Positions 1-7,065 of a stretch of DNA of 13,894 nt are shown here, piece by piece. The position numbers were made by a program, and so were the translations under genes. Numbering within the stretch: the stretch's first letter is position 1; each line of letters opens with the position of its first letter. The stretch lies in NCBI GenBank assembly GCA_018675825.1, contig JABGXK010000238.1:1-13894 (forward strand), written 5' to 3'. A model generated the notes under the pieces. That model ran no database searches. It saw only the letters and a list, made by a program, of their open reading frames with translations, and had not been told where the DNA came from. The DNA comes from Flavobacteriales bacterium. GTDB taxonomy: Bacteria > Bacteroidota > Bacteroidia > Flavobacteriales > BACL11.

Positions 1-119
1 AAACTTTCTTTATCAGCTGTAGAATAAACTGCAACAGTTTTAATATTCATCTCTTTACATGTTCGAATAATACGTAAGGCAATTTCCCCTCTATTAGCAA
101 TAAGAATTTTATTAAACAT
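1..119 (-). CDS. accC: Biotin carboxylase subunit of acetyl-CoA carboxylase, N-terminal 39 codons only (runs off the left edge)
   Basis: The minus strand from the ATG at 119 reads MFNKILIANRGEIALRIIRT, then CKEMNIKTVAVYSTADKES, which is the hallmark start of the biotin carboxylase N-terminal (PreATP-grasp) domain. The family uses ATP and bicarbonate to carboxylate the biotin on the carrier protein AccB, the first half-reaction of malonyl-CoA formation in the cytoplasm. Only the first 39 codons are present. The rest, including the ATP-grasp active site, lies beyond the left edge. The gene follows accB with a 23-nt gap (120-142), the usual accB-accC arrangement, so the two are almost certainly co-transcribed. 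Pyruvate and propionyl-CoA carboxylases begin similarly, but accB next door makes accC the natural call. Confidence 0.93.
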   Translation of the reverse strand, partial: MFNKILIANRGEIALRIIRTCKEMNIKTVAVYSTADKES

Positions 120-142
120 AGTTTAGAAGTTTTAAAAAAATA

Positions 143-640
143 TTATGATGGGTCAACTAAAAATAAAGGTTGATCAAATTCAATAGGTGTTGAGTCATCT
201 ATTAGAATTTTTACTATTTTACCAGAAACTTCACTTTCAATTTCATTAAAAAGCTTCATAGCTTCAATGATACAGATCGTATCTCCAATATTAATTTCAT
301 CTCCAACACTTACAAAAGGAGGAATTTCTGGAGATGACCCTCTATAAAAAGTACCTATCATAGATGATTTTATAGTGATTAGATGGTCTGTTTCTTCTTC
401 TTGGGTCTTATTTTTATCTAATTCAGGAGATTCAGCCACAGCTTGAGAATTTGGAATTACCGCTACAGATTCCTGAGTAAGATCTTTATGTATGATCATT
501 GGAACCTCATCTTGCGCACCTCTTCTTTTTTTTGCAGGTGATTTAATAGAGATTTTTATATTATCTATTTCTAAATCAACTTCAGTAGCACCTGATTTGG
601 CAACAAACTTTATTAGTTCTTGAATGTCATTTAGATTCAT
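143..640 (-). CDS. accB: Biotin carboxyl carrier protein of acetyl-CoA carboxylase
   Basis: This 165-residue protein carries the biotin that shuttles carboxyl groups between biotin carboxylase (AccC) and the carboxyltransferase. The N-terminal helix-rich part (about 1-35, MNLNDIQELIKFVAKSGATE) matches the AccB family. A charged, low-complexity hinge follows at about 36-85. The biotinyl domain fills about 86-165. The acceptor site is EAMKLFNEIESE, with the biotinylated lysine at residue 129, 36 residues from the C-terminus as usual for the domain. The ATG at 640 fits the family start. It lies between fabH (30-nt gap) and accC (23-nt gap). A TAnnTTTG box just upstream could give this gene its own promoter in addition to read-through from fabH. 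Confidence 0.95.
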   Translation of the reverse strand: MNLNDIQELIKFVAKSGATEVDLEIDNIKISIKSPAKKRRGAQDEVPMIIHKDLTQESVAVIPNSQAVAESPELDKNKTQEEETDHLITIKSSMIGTFYRGSSPEIPPFVSVGDEINIGDTICIIEAMKLFNEIESEVSGKIVKILIDDSTPIEFDQPLFLVDPS

Positions 641-661
641 GATATATATTGTTTGATACTA

Positions 662-669
662 CAAATGTA
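662..669 (-). promoter_or_regulatory. Candidate Bacteroidota -7 promoter box upstream of accB
   Basis: The minus strand reads TACATTTG here, a full match to the Bacteroidota -7 consensus TAnnTTTG. It lies in the 30-nt gap between fabH and accB, and 21 nt separate it from the accB ATG. I see no TTG at the -33 position with correct spacing. It may be a secondary internal promoter that uncouples accBC from the upstream genes. A 6-base match in AT-rich DNA is weak evidence alone, but the same box recurs at similar distances before other genes here. Confidence 0.4.
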
Positions 670-670
670 A

Positions 671-1672
671 TTATTTCTTTGAATCGTAGGCCCATTTTAG
701 GTAAATTGATCCCCATGTAAATCCTCCACCAAATGCAGCTAGTATTAGATTATCACCTTTATTTAGTCTATCCTCCCATTCCCAAAGGCATAATGGGATA
801 GTTGCTGATGTTGTATTACCATATCTTTCTATATTAAGCATTACTTTTTCATCTCCAACACCCATTCTTCTTGATGTAGCATCAATGATTCTTTTATTAG
901 CTTGATGAGGAACTAACCAAGATATATCATCAGCATTCAGATTATTTCTACTCATGATCTCTTCCGAGACATCAGCCATGTTCTTTACAGCTGCCTTAAA
1001 GACTGGTTGTCCATCTTGATAAATATAATGCTCTCTTGCATCTATTGTTTCATGAGATGCAGGACTTAAAGATCCTCCAGATTTTAATTTTAGAAATTCT
1101 CTTCCACTTCCATCACTTTTAAGAATAGTATCTTGAATCCCTAAACCTTCAGAATTAGGCTCAAGAAGTACTGCGCCTGCACCATCTCCAAATAAGATAC
1201 AAGTAGTTCTTTGAGTATAATCAACTATAGAAGACATTTTATCAGCACCTACTACTATAACTTTTTTATAAGTACCACTCTCAATAAATTTTGAGGCAGT
1301 TGTCAATGCATATAAAAATCCAGAACAAGCCGCCATAATATCAAAAGCACAGATATTCTTTGCGCCAATCTTATCTGAAATTATACAAGCCGTAGATGGA
1401 AACATCATATCTGGAGTAGCTGTAGCACAAATTATTAAATCTATTTCTTCAACTGGTGTATTAGTTTTTTTTAAAAGTAATTTTATTGCTTCAGCTCCTA
1501 AATCTGAAGATCCTTTATTTTCTCCTTTTAGAATTCGTCGTTCTTTTATTCCAGTACGAGAAACAATCCATTCATCATTAGTGTCGACAAGTTTCTCTAA
1601 CTCTTTATTAGTCAGTATGTATTCAGGAACATAAGCGTGGATGCCAGTTATTGCAGCATTGATTTTTTTCAT
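671..1672 (-). CDS. fabH: Beta-ketoacyl-[acyl-carrier-protein] synthase III (KAS III)
   Basis: FabH condenses acetyl-CoA or a branched acyl-CoA with malonyl-ACP to start fatty-acid chains in the cytoplasm. The protein has 333 residues, the usual family length. The catalytic triad is complete: Cys116 in AACSGFLYAL, His256 in VPHQANKRI and Asn286 in YGNTTSATIP. The family motifs DEWIVSRTGIKERR (33-46) and the C-terminal glycine-rich AAFGGGFTWGSIYLKW (312-327) are also present. The start is firm, because the plsX stop codon TAA is followed directly by this ATG (TAAATG), which indicates tight translational coupling. It sits between plsX and accB, so the substrate maker (acetyl-CoA carboxylase) and the chain starter are in one unit. 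Acyl-CoA preference cannot be read from the sequence. Confidence 0.97.
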   Translation of the reverse strand: MKKINAAITGIHAYVPEYILTNKELEKLVDTNDEWIVSRTGIKERRILKGENKGSSDLGAEAIKLLLKKTNTPVEEIDLIICATATPDMMFPSTACIISDKIGAKNICAFDIMAACSGFLYALTTASKFIESGTYKKVIVVGADKMSSIVDYTQRTTCILFGDGAGAVLLEPNSEGLGIQDTILKSDGSGREFLKLKSGGSLSPASHETIDAREHYIYQDGQPVFKAAVKNMADVSEEIMSRNNLNADDISWLVPHQANKRIIDATSRRMGVGDEKVMLNIERYGNTTSATIPLCLWEWEDRLNKGDNLILAAFGGGFTWGSIYLKWAYDSKK

Positions 1673-2611
1673 TTAAGTTATATTTTTTTTAATTTTCTCA
1701 CTCAGATTCGCATCAACTACATCTTTTGTATGAATGATCATATTTTTTATTGCAATTTCATTAGAAATACCATGCCCTATAATTACCGTTTTATTTAGGC
1801 CTAGAATTGGAGTTCCTCCGTAAATTTCGTAATTAAATTTGTTAAAATACTCATCTTCAATATTTCTTTTTTTAACAAGTTGGTATATTGCTTCAGCTTG
1901 TTTTAGTACGATATTACCAGTAAATCCATCGCATACAATAACATCAGTTTTTGAATCAAATATATCTCTACTTTCAATATTTCCAATAAAATTATAATCT
2001 GGTGTTTCAAACATCATTTCATAGGCGGCTTGTGTCAACATATTACCTTTACTTTTTTCCTCTCCAAGGTTTAGTAAGCTAACATTAGGTTTTTCTATTT
2101 TACACACATGTTGTGCATATAATGATCCTATAAGACCAAATTGATAAAGAACATCTGCTTTACAATCAGCATTTGCTCCTACGTCTAATAGTACTGTTAC
2201 ACCTCCATTAACTTTAGGTAATACAGAGCAAATACACGGTCGAAGTACACCTCCAATTGCTTTAACAGAATAATAACCACCAATAAACATGGCGCCTGTA
2301 TTTCCAGCACTAGCAAAGCCATCAATTTTATCATGTGAAAGATATTCAAACCCCTTTGCTATACTTGAATTTGGTTTTTTTTTAAACGCTTTGATTGCAT
2401 GTTCCCCCATTGAGATAATCTCATCACAATTAACTATTTCAAAATTAAGATTAGTTGTCTCTTGTTTACTAAGGATTAGTTCTATTTTTTTTTGTTTTCC
2501 AAAAAAAATAAGTTTGGTATCTTTAGGAAGCTCATTTCCTGCAAGAATAGCTCCCTTAATAGTTTTTTCAGGAGCGTAATCTCCTCCCATAATATCTACG
2601 CCAATTCTCAT
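1673..2611 (-). CDS. plsX: Phosphate acyltransferase PlsX (acyl-ACP:phosphate transacylase)
   Basis: PlsX converts acyl-ACP and phosphate to acyl-phosphate, the donor used by PlsY to make lysophosphatidic acid. It thus links fatty-acid synthesis to membrane phospholipids, as a peripheral membrane enzyme. The protein has 312 residues. Visible family motifs are the N-terminus MRIGVDIMGGDYAPE, ASAGNTGAM (100-108), LLDVGANADCK (141-151), NLGEEKSKGN (181-190), NFIGNIESRDIF (207-218), VCDGFTGNIVLK (226-237) and YGGTPILG (264-271). The segment between the last two is short (about 26 residues) compared with proteobacterial or Firmicutes PlsX, which accounts for the slightly reduced length. I believe this is usual in Bacteroidota rather than a deletion. 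It follows rpmF after 52 nt and abuts fabH with no gap. Confidence 0.95.
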   Translation of the reverse strand: MRIGVDIMGGDYAPEKTIKGAILAGNELPKDTKLIFFGKQKKIELILSKQETTNLNFEIVNCDEIISMGEHAIKAFKKKPNSSIAKGFEYLSHDKIDGFASAGNTGAMFIGGYYSVKAIGGVLRPCICSVLPKVNGGVTVLLDVGANADCKADVLYQFGLIGSLYAQHVCKIEKPNVSLLNLGEEKSKGNMLTQAAYEMMFETPDYNFIGNIESRDIFDSKTDVIVCDGFTGNIVLKQAEAIYQLVKKRNIEDEYFNKFNYEIYGGTPILGLNKTVIIGHGISNEIAIKNMIIHTKDVVDANLSEKIKKNIT

Positions 2612-2663
2612 CTTATGAGTTATGTGTTTTGTTGGCTAAAATTAATAATATTTAAGTAAGTAT

Positions 2664-2849
2664 CTATGCGGAAACTTGTTTTTCTATAGCCTGCTTGCCT
2701 CTATAAGTGCCGCATTCCTCACATACTCTATGATACGCAACTGCATTTCCACAGTTGGAACAATTATACATTGTAGTTGAAGAAGCTTTATAATGAGTAC
2801 GTCTTTTATCTCTTCTAGTTTTAGATATTTTTCGTTTAGGATGTGCCAT
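2664..2849 (-). CDS. rpmF: 50S ribosomal protein L32
   Basis: This 61-residue basic protein is the large-subunit ribosomal protein L32. It opens with MAHPKRKISKTRRDKRRTHY, the classic L32 start, followed by a zinc-ribbon with all four cysteines (Cys30, Cys33, Cys43, Cys46, in CSNCG and CEECGTYRG). It is therefore the zinc-binding (C+) paralogue type and not a cysteine-free low-zinc version. It lies 9 nt after the DUF177 gene and 52 nt before plsX. The order yceD-rpmF-plsX-fabH is found in many phyla and ties ribosome supply to lipid synthesis. Confidence 0.97.
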   Translation of the reverse strand: MAHPKRKISKTRRDKRRTHYKASSTTMYNCSNCGNAVAYHRVCEECGTYRGKQAIEKQVSA

Positions 2850-2858
2850 TTGGTTATG

Positions 2859-3377
2859 CTATTTTAGTTTTATTTCTTTAAGTGCCTCCCATCTTGGGTC
2901 AGACAATTTTTTAGTTCTTTTAGTATATTTATTTATCAAAATTACCATTTCTTTGTTACATTCACCTTTTTCTATAGAATTAAGTTTGTGTCTACGCTTG
3001 TTTGGCATCGCTAGCACTATCATTTCAAAGAGATATTTTTTTATACAAATCTCTTTTTCGTTTGACCCAAGATAGATTATGCCATCATCTATATTTTCAT
3101 CTTGATTTCCTTCGTTAATAATTAAATTTAAACTTGATGATAATGGTACTGTAATTTCTTCAGTACATAGATCACAAGGAATTTTTTTAATTACACCGCT
3201 AATCTCAAGACCTAATGAGAGTTTGTTATTTTCTTTTAAAAGCATAGTATTAACTGATATATCTGCGCTAATTATTTCAGATTGAGCAAATGTTTCAAAG
3301 AACTTATCCTTAATTATAAATGAATCACTGAAACTACCATCTTTAATTCCAGTTATTTTAATCTTATAGTCATCCAT
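2859..3377 (-). CDS. DUF177 (YceD-family) protein encoded upstream of rpmF
   Basis: This is a 172-residue protein of the DUF177/YceD family. In other bacteria and in plants the family is linked to 23S rRNA processing or accumulation, but its biochemical role is poorly defined. The family signature is a Cys-x-x-Cys in the middle of the protein (PCDLCTEEITVPL) followed by an acidic stretch (NEGNQDENIDDGIIY). The C-terminus, LSDPRWEALKEIKLK, is typical of Bacteroidota members. I place the start at the ATG at 3377. The frame stays open to a TTG at 3401, but that TTG lies within a TAnnTTTG promoter box, so it would be upstream of the expected transcript start. The gene leads the rpmF-plsX-fabH-accBC operon. 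Confidence 0.85.
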   Translation of the reverse strand: MDDYKIKITGIKDGSFSDSFIIKDKFFETFAQSEIISADISVNTMLLKENNKLSLGLEISGVIKKIPCDLCTEEITVPLSSSLNLIINEGNQDENIDDGIIYLGSNEKEICIKKYLFEMIVLAMPNKRRHKLNSIEKGECNKEMVILINKYTKRTKKLSDPRWEALKEIKLK

Positions 3378-3398
3378 TAAGCCAAATTTTAAGGGGTG

Positions 3399-3406
3399 CA
3401 AATATA
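3399..3406 (-). promoter_or_regulatory. Candidate -7 box for the DUF177-rpmF-plsX-fabH-accBC operon
   Basis: The minus strand reads TATATTTG, a full match to TAnnTTTG, with 21 nt between it and the ATG at 3377. It lies in the longest intergenic gap of the window (102 nt, 3378-3479), where an operon promoter is expected. No clear TTG is seen at -33. If used, transcription would start about 7 nt downstream, near 3392, giving a short leader and excluding the upstream TTG as a start codon. Confidence 0.5.
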
Positions 3407-3479
3407 TAAATTTATTACTATTTACTATAGTAACTTTATTAAGTTAGACTTGATTTCATATATATGAGTCTGATAAATT

Positions 3480-4484
3480 TCATGAGTCTCTTGTTTTTAG
3501 TATTTGACATGCTGAAATAACAGCTGATTTGAATGACTTTTCATTGGCGTTTCCTGTTGCTCCAATATCATATGCTACACCATGAACTGGAGAAGTTCTT
3601 ATTATATTTAGGCCTGCAGTAAAATTAACACCGTCTGAAAATGATAATGCCTTAAATGGAATTAATCCTTGATCATGGTACATTGCTAATATACCATCAT
3701 ATAAACTTAAATTATCATTCGTAAAGAAGCTATCGGCAGGAAAAGGACCTTTAGCTAGAATATTATATTTTTTATTTATTGTATTAATTGCTGGTGAAAT
3801 AATATGATCTTCTTCTTTCCCAAGCATACCATTTTCTCCTGAATGAGGATTAAGACCAAGGATAGCAATTTTAGGTTTTAAAATATTAAAATCAGTAATT
3901 AGTGAATTATTTAATCTTTTTGCTTTTTCAATAATATTTTCTTCCGTTATACTAGTTGAAACTTCCGATAATGGAATATGACCTGTAACAAATGCAATCT
4001 TCATAATACTACTAATCATCATCATGAGTGAACTACCTAAGAACTTACTTTCTAAAAACTCAGTATGACCTATAAAGTTATTAATAGATCTTCTAATTTG
4101 ATACTTATCTATTGGTGCAGTTACCAAGACATCAATTTCTTTTTTTTCTAGCGCTTTACAAGAATCATTTAACGAATCAAAAGCAATTAATCCAGATTGC
4201 TTAGAAGGTATTCCAATTGCTAATTTATGATTATATTTCTTGTTTTCTAATATATTTATCTTATTGGGATGTAAGTCTAGAATTGAATTTATTTTGTTAA
4301 GAGTAATTGGCTTTTCTTCTACAATATTTGTGTAGTCACAACAAATATTATATGGAGCAAAAATAATAGGAGTACATTTTTGTAAAATTTTATTGTCTTG
4401 TAATGTTTTGAGAATTACTTGTAATCCAATTCCATGTAGATCTCCAACTGAGATTCCTAATTTTATTTTGCTCTTTTGAAGCAC
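3480..4484 (-). CDS. pdxA: 4-hydroxythreonine-4-phosphate dehydrogenase
   Basis: PdxA oxidises 4-phosphohydroxy-L-threonine with NAD(P)+ in the DXP-dependent route to pyridoxal 5'-phosphate, in the cytoplasm. The protein has 334 residues, the normal length. The N-terminal motif ISVGDLHGIGLQVILKTL matches the family's GDPaGIGPE region in its diverged Bacteroidota form. Substrate-binding His-Thr is at 140-141 (IGHTEFLE). The three likely metal-binding histidines are His169 (VTGHIPL), His214 (GLNPHSGENG) and His270 (MYHDQGLIPFK). The C-terminal RTSPVHGVAYDIGATGNAN (296-314) is also conserved. The start is a GTG at 4484, 4 nt after the pepA stop. No ATG is available nearby, and this start leaves the usual short lead before the first strand. 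Linkage with pepA suggests co-transcription. Confidence 0.93.
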   Translation of the reverse strand: MLQKSKIKLGISVGDLHGIGLQVILKTLQDNKILQKCTPIIFAPYNICCDYTNIVEEKPITLNKINSILDLHPNKINILENKKYNHKLAIGIPSKQSGLIAFDSLNDSCKALEKKEIDVLVTAPIDKYQIRRSINNFIGHTEFLESKFLGSSLMMMISSIMKIAFVTGHIPLSEVSTSITEENIIEKAKRLNNSLITDFNILKPKIAILGLNPHSGENGMLGKEEDHIISPAINTINKKYNILAKGPFPADSFFTNDNLSLYDGILAMYHDQGLIPFKALSFSDGVNFTAGLNIIRTSPVHGVAYDIGATGNANEKSFKSAVISACQILKTRDS

Positions 4485-4488
4485 TCGT

Positions 4489-5898
4489 TTAATATTCTTT
4501 AATATAGTTATAAAGAAGCCTTACTCCCATACCCGTAGCACCTTTTCCTCTATAGCTATATTTATTTGTAACATATGCAGGTCCTGCAATATCAAGATGA
4601 ATCCATGGATAGTTAACAAAATTAGAGAGAAATTTTCCTGCTGTTATAGCTCCCGCAAATGACCCTCCAATATTTTTGATATCTGCTATATCAGACTTTA
4701 TAAGTTCGTCATAATCATTCCAGAATGGCATTTCTGCTAGACGCTCATGTGTTTTTTTACCTACTTTTTTTAATTTTTGATGTTGATTTTCAGCATTTTT
4801 TTGCATTGAAACAATACCAAAGTGTCCAATTGTATTTGCAGCAGAGCCAGTTAGAGTAGCTAAGTCAATAACTAATTCTGGCTTATATTTTTCTGCATAG
4901 CTGAGTGCATCTGCCAGTATCATTCTACCTTCAGCATCTGTATTTAATACTTCAACTGTTAATTTATTAAACATAGTAACAACATCTCCAGGAGCATAGG
5001 CATTTCCTGAAGGTCTGTTATCTGTTGAAGGAATTAAACCAATAACATGTTTAGGTAATTTGTTGCTTGCAATTGCCTGCATAGCTCCAATAACCGTTCC
5101 TGCTCCTGCCATATCAACTTTCATTATTTCCATACCCTTTGAGGTTTTTAGACTTAGACCTCCAGTATCATACACAATTCCTTTCCCAACCAGAATGATT
5201 GGTTTTTTGTTTTTCGCATTTTTAGGCTTCCATTCTAATATAGAAAATGTAGGCTCATCAATACTTCCTTGATTAACAGCCAGAATACCTCCCATTTTTA
5301 GAGATTGTATCTTCTTTTTATTAAAAATGGTTGTTGTATATCCTGATTTTTTACCTGCTTCTTGTGCTAAATTTGCCAGATCAGTTGCTTTTAAATGTGA
5401 AAAAGGAGTATTGACTAAATCTTTTGTAAATCTAACAGCATTAGTTATTTTCTCAATTTCTTTAAAATCATCATTACTATTACAGATATAAATAGTTATA
5501 TCTTTACTCTTCTCTTTTTTACTTTTATGATTAGTGAAAGTATAATTTGATAATGATATACCTTCAAGAAAAGCATATGTACTGATAGTATCGCTTTCAA
5601 TATTTTTTATTGTAACTGAATCAAAAGTATTTATTTCATTAAGTATTTTATCTCCAAGGCATCTTAGGTTTTCTAGCTTTAAGTATTTATTTTCTTGATC
5701 TTTTGGATTAATAAATATGATTTTTCTTATATACTGATTAAGAATAATAATTTCAGCATTGTTTTTTTGCTGGTTTTTGACATATTTTATTTCATGACTA
5801 TTCAGAGATAAATTTGATATTTTACTTTTTTTATTTAATAATATTATTAAATTATCTTTTTCTGTAATTGTGTTTTTGTTTTTTATAATAGTCTTCAT
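4489..5898 (-). CDS. pepA: Leucyl aminopeptidase (peptidase family M17)
   Basis: This cytosolic two-metal aminopeptidase removes N-terminal residues from peptides. From the ATG at 5898 it has 469 residues. The M17 catalytic domain fills about 150-469. All expected metal ligands are visible: Lys239 and Asp244 in VGKGIVYDTGGLSLK, Asp262 in MKVDMAGAG, and Asp321 and Glu323 in the signature NTDAEGRM. Catalytic Lys251 and Arg325 are also present. The N-terminal domain (1-150) is divergent, as usual. The frame is open for another 61 codons to 6081, but that extension is antisense to conserved mqnC codons and reads as unrelated sequence, so I reject it. Some M17 proteins also bind DNA (E. coli PepA), and nothing here indicates that. 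It is the first gene of a pair with pdxA. Confidence 0.95.
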   Translation of the reverse strand: MKTIIKNKNTITEKDNLIILLNKKSKISNLSLNSHEIKYVKNQQKNNAEIIILNQYIRKIIFINPKDQENKYLKLENLRCLGDKILNEINTFDSVTIKNIESDTISTYAFLEGISLSNYTFTNHKSKKEKSKDITIYICNSNDDFKEIEKITNAVRFTKDLVNTPFSHLKATDLANLAQEAGKKSGYTTTIFNKKKIQSLKMGGILAVNQGSIDEPTFSILEWKPKNAKNKKPIILVGKGIVYDTGGLSLKTSKGMEIMKVDMAGAGTVIGAMQAIASNKLPKHVIGLIPSTDNRPSGNAYAPGDVVTMFNKLTVEVLNTDAEGRMILADALSYAEKYKPELVIDLATLTGSAANTIGHFGIVSMQKNAENQHQKLKKVGKKTHERLAEMPFWNDYDELIKSDIADIKNIGGSFAGAITAGKFLSNFVNYPWIHLDIAGPAYVTNKYSYRGKGATGMGVRLLYNYIKEY

Positions 5899-5907
5899 AT
5901 AATTATG

Positions 5908-5915
5908 TAATTTTG
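5908..5915 (+). promoter_or_regulatory. Candidate -7 box for mqnC-ribE
   Basis: The plus strand reads TAATTTTG, matching TAnnTTTG, with 23 nt between it and the mqnC ATG at 5939. It lies in the 40-nt divergent gap between pepA and mqnC. A TTG occurs at 5876-5878, but the 29-nt spacing is longer than the usual 17-23 nt. On the other strand a one-mismatch box, TAATTTTA (5922-5929), stands 23 nt from the pepA ATG, so the two divergent promoters may interleave. Confidence 0.4.
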
Positions 5916-5938
5916 ATAATGTAAAATTAAGGTTTTTT

Positions 5939-7063
5939 ATGAATAGCAAACTATTACTCTCTCGAGCATTAAAAAAAGAATTTCTATCAATAGAAGAAGG
6001 TATGTTTCTATATGAGAATGTTCCAACCGCTGAGTTAATGTGGACGGCAAATGAATTAAGACAAGACTTAGTTGCAGGCAATATTGTTACTTGGCAGATT
6101 GATAGAAATGTTAATACTACTAATGCCTGTAATGCAAATTGTAAATTTTGTAATTTCTTTAGACATCCGAAACATAAAGATGTTTACATAACAGATATTA
6201 ATACCTACAAAAGAAAAATTGATGAAACAATAAAATTTGGAGGTGATCAGCTTTTATTACAAGGAGGTCATCATCCGGGTTTAGGGCTAGCCTATTACAC
6301 CAAGCTATTCAGAAATTTGAAGAGCCTTTATCCTTACATTAAATTACACGCATTAGGACCTCCTGAAGTTGCACATATATGTAAGATTGATAATATTTCT
6401 CATGAGTACGCACTGACAGAGTTAAAAGACGCAGGCATGGATAGTATGCCTGGAGCAGGAGCTGAAATATTAAGTGATAGAGTTCGAAGATTAATTTCTA
6501 AAGGAAAATGCACTGGTGAAGAATGGTTAAAGATCATGTATGAAGCTCATAAATTAAATATTACAACTTCAGCAACAATGATGTTTGGGCATGTTGAGAC
6601 TTTACAGGAGCGTTTTGAACATTTAGTAAGGATAAGAGAAGTTCAATCTAGAAAACCTGAAAAATCAAAAGGCTTCTTAGCTTTTATTCCTTGGCCTTTT
6701 ATGGATGATGGAACTTTACTCCAAAGAGTGAAAGGAATTAATAATAATGTTACTGCTGATGAATATATTAGAATGCTAGCCTTGAGTAGAATTATGCTTC
6801 CAAATATTACTAATATTCAAGCTTCGTGGTTAACTGTTGGTGCTTCCACTGCGCAAATTTGCCTTCATGGTGGAGCTAATGATATGGGATCTATTATGCT
6901 AGAAGAAAATGTAGTTTCTGCTGCTGGTGCACCGCATAGATTTACAGCTGAAAGTATCCAAAAATGTATTATTGAGGCAGGGTTTAAGCCTCAATTAAGA
7001 GATCAGCAGTATAGTTTTCGGAATATACCTGCTAAAATTGAACAGCAAGAAATCAACTACTAA
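5939..7063 (+). CDS. mqnC: Cyclic dehypoxanthinyl futalosine synthase (radical SAM, futalosine menaquinone pathway)
   Basis: MqnC is a radical-SAM enzyme that cyclises dehypoxanthine futalosine, an intermediate of the futalosine route to menaquinone. The protein has 374 residues. The 4Fe-4S cluster motif is Cys64-x3-Cys68-x2-Cys71 (NACNANCKFCNF), preceded by TWQIDRNVNTT. Family-typical blocks follow: LLLQGGHHPGLGL, LHALGPPEVAHI, MPGAGAEILSDRVRRLISKG, TSATMMFGHVE, GFLAFIPWPF, NIQASWLTVG and ENVVSAAGAPHRFT. These separate it from MqnE and from the CofG/CofH enzymes that share the fold. The start ATG at 5939 matches family N-termini (MNSKLLLSRALKKEFLSIEE). ribE follows after 2 nt. No other mqn gene is in the window, so completeness of the pathway cannot be judged here. 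Confidence 0.94.
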   Translation: MNSKLLLSRALKKEFLSIEEGMFLYENVPTAELMWTANELRQDLVAGNIVTWQIDRNVNTTNACNANCKFCNFFRHPKHKDVYITDINTYKRKIDETIKFGGDQLLLQGGHHPGLGLAYYTKLFRNLKSLYPYIKLHALGPPEVAHICKIDNISHEYALTELKDAGMDSMPGAGAEILSDRVRRLISKGKCTGEEWLKIMYEAHKLNITTSATMMFGHVETLQERFEHLVRIREVQSRKPEKSKGFLAFIPWPFMDDGTLLQRVKGINNNVTADEYIRMLALSRIMLPNITNIQASWLTVGASTAQICLHGGANDMGSIMLEENVVSAAGAPHRFTAESIQKCIIEAGFKPQLRDQQYSFRNIPAKIEQQEINY

Positions 7064-7065
7064 AG

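Noticed and set aside
2289..2579. Open frame of 96 codons on the plus strand
   Set aside because: It is antisense to plsX, whose family motifs cover the same bases. Its translation shows no recognisable domain.
2612..2663. Possible internal promoter between rpmF and plsX (TAATTTTA on the minus strand)
   Set aside because: It has only seven of eight positions counting the free bases (last G replaced by A) and no supporting -33 element. Such matches are common in this AT-rich DNA.
3378..3401. TTG start at 3401 adding 8 residues to the DUF177 protein
   Set aside because: The TTG is part of the TATATTTG promoter box, so it would precede the likely transcript start. The ATG at 3377 gives a normal family N-terminus.
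5060..5272. Open frame of 70 codons on the plus strand
   Set aside because: It lies entirely opposite the conserved catalytic region of pepA, including the KGIVYDTGGLSLK motif, and looks like a shadow.
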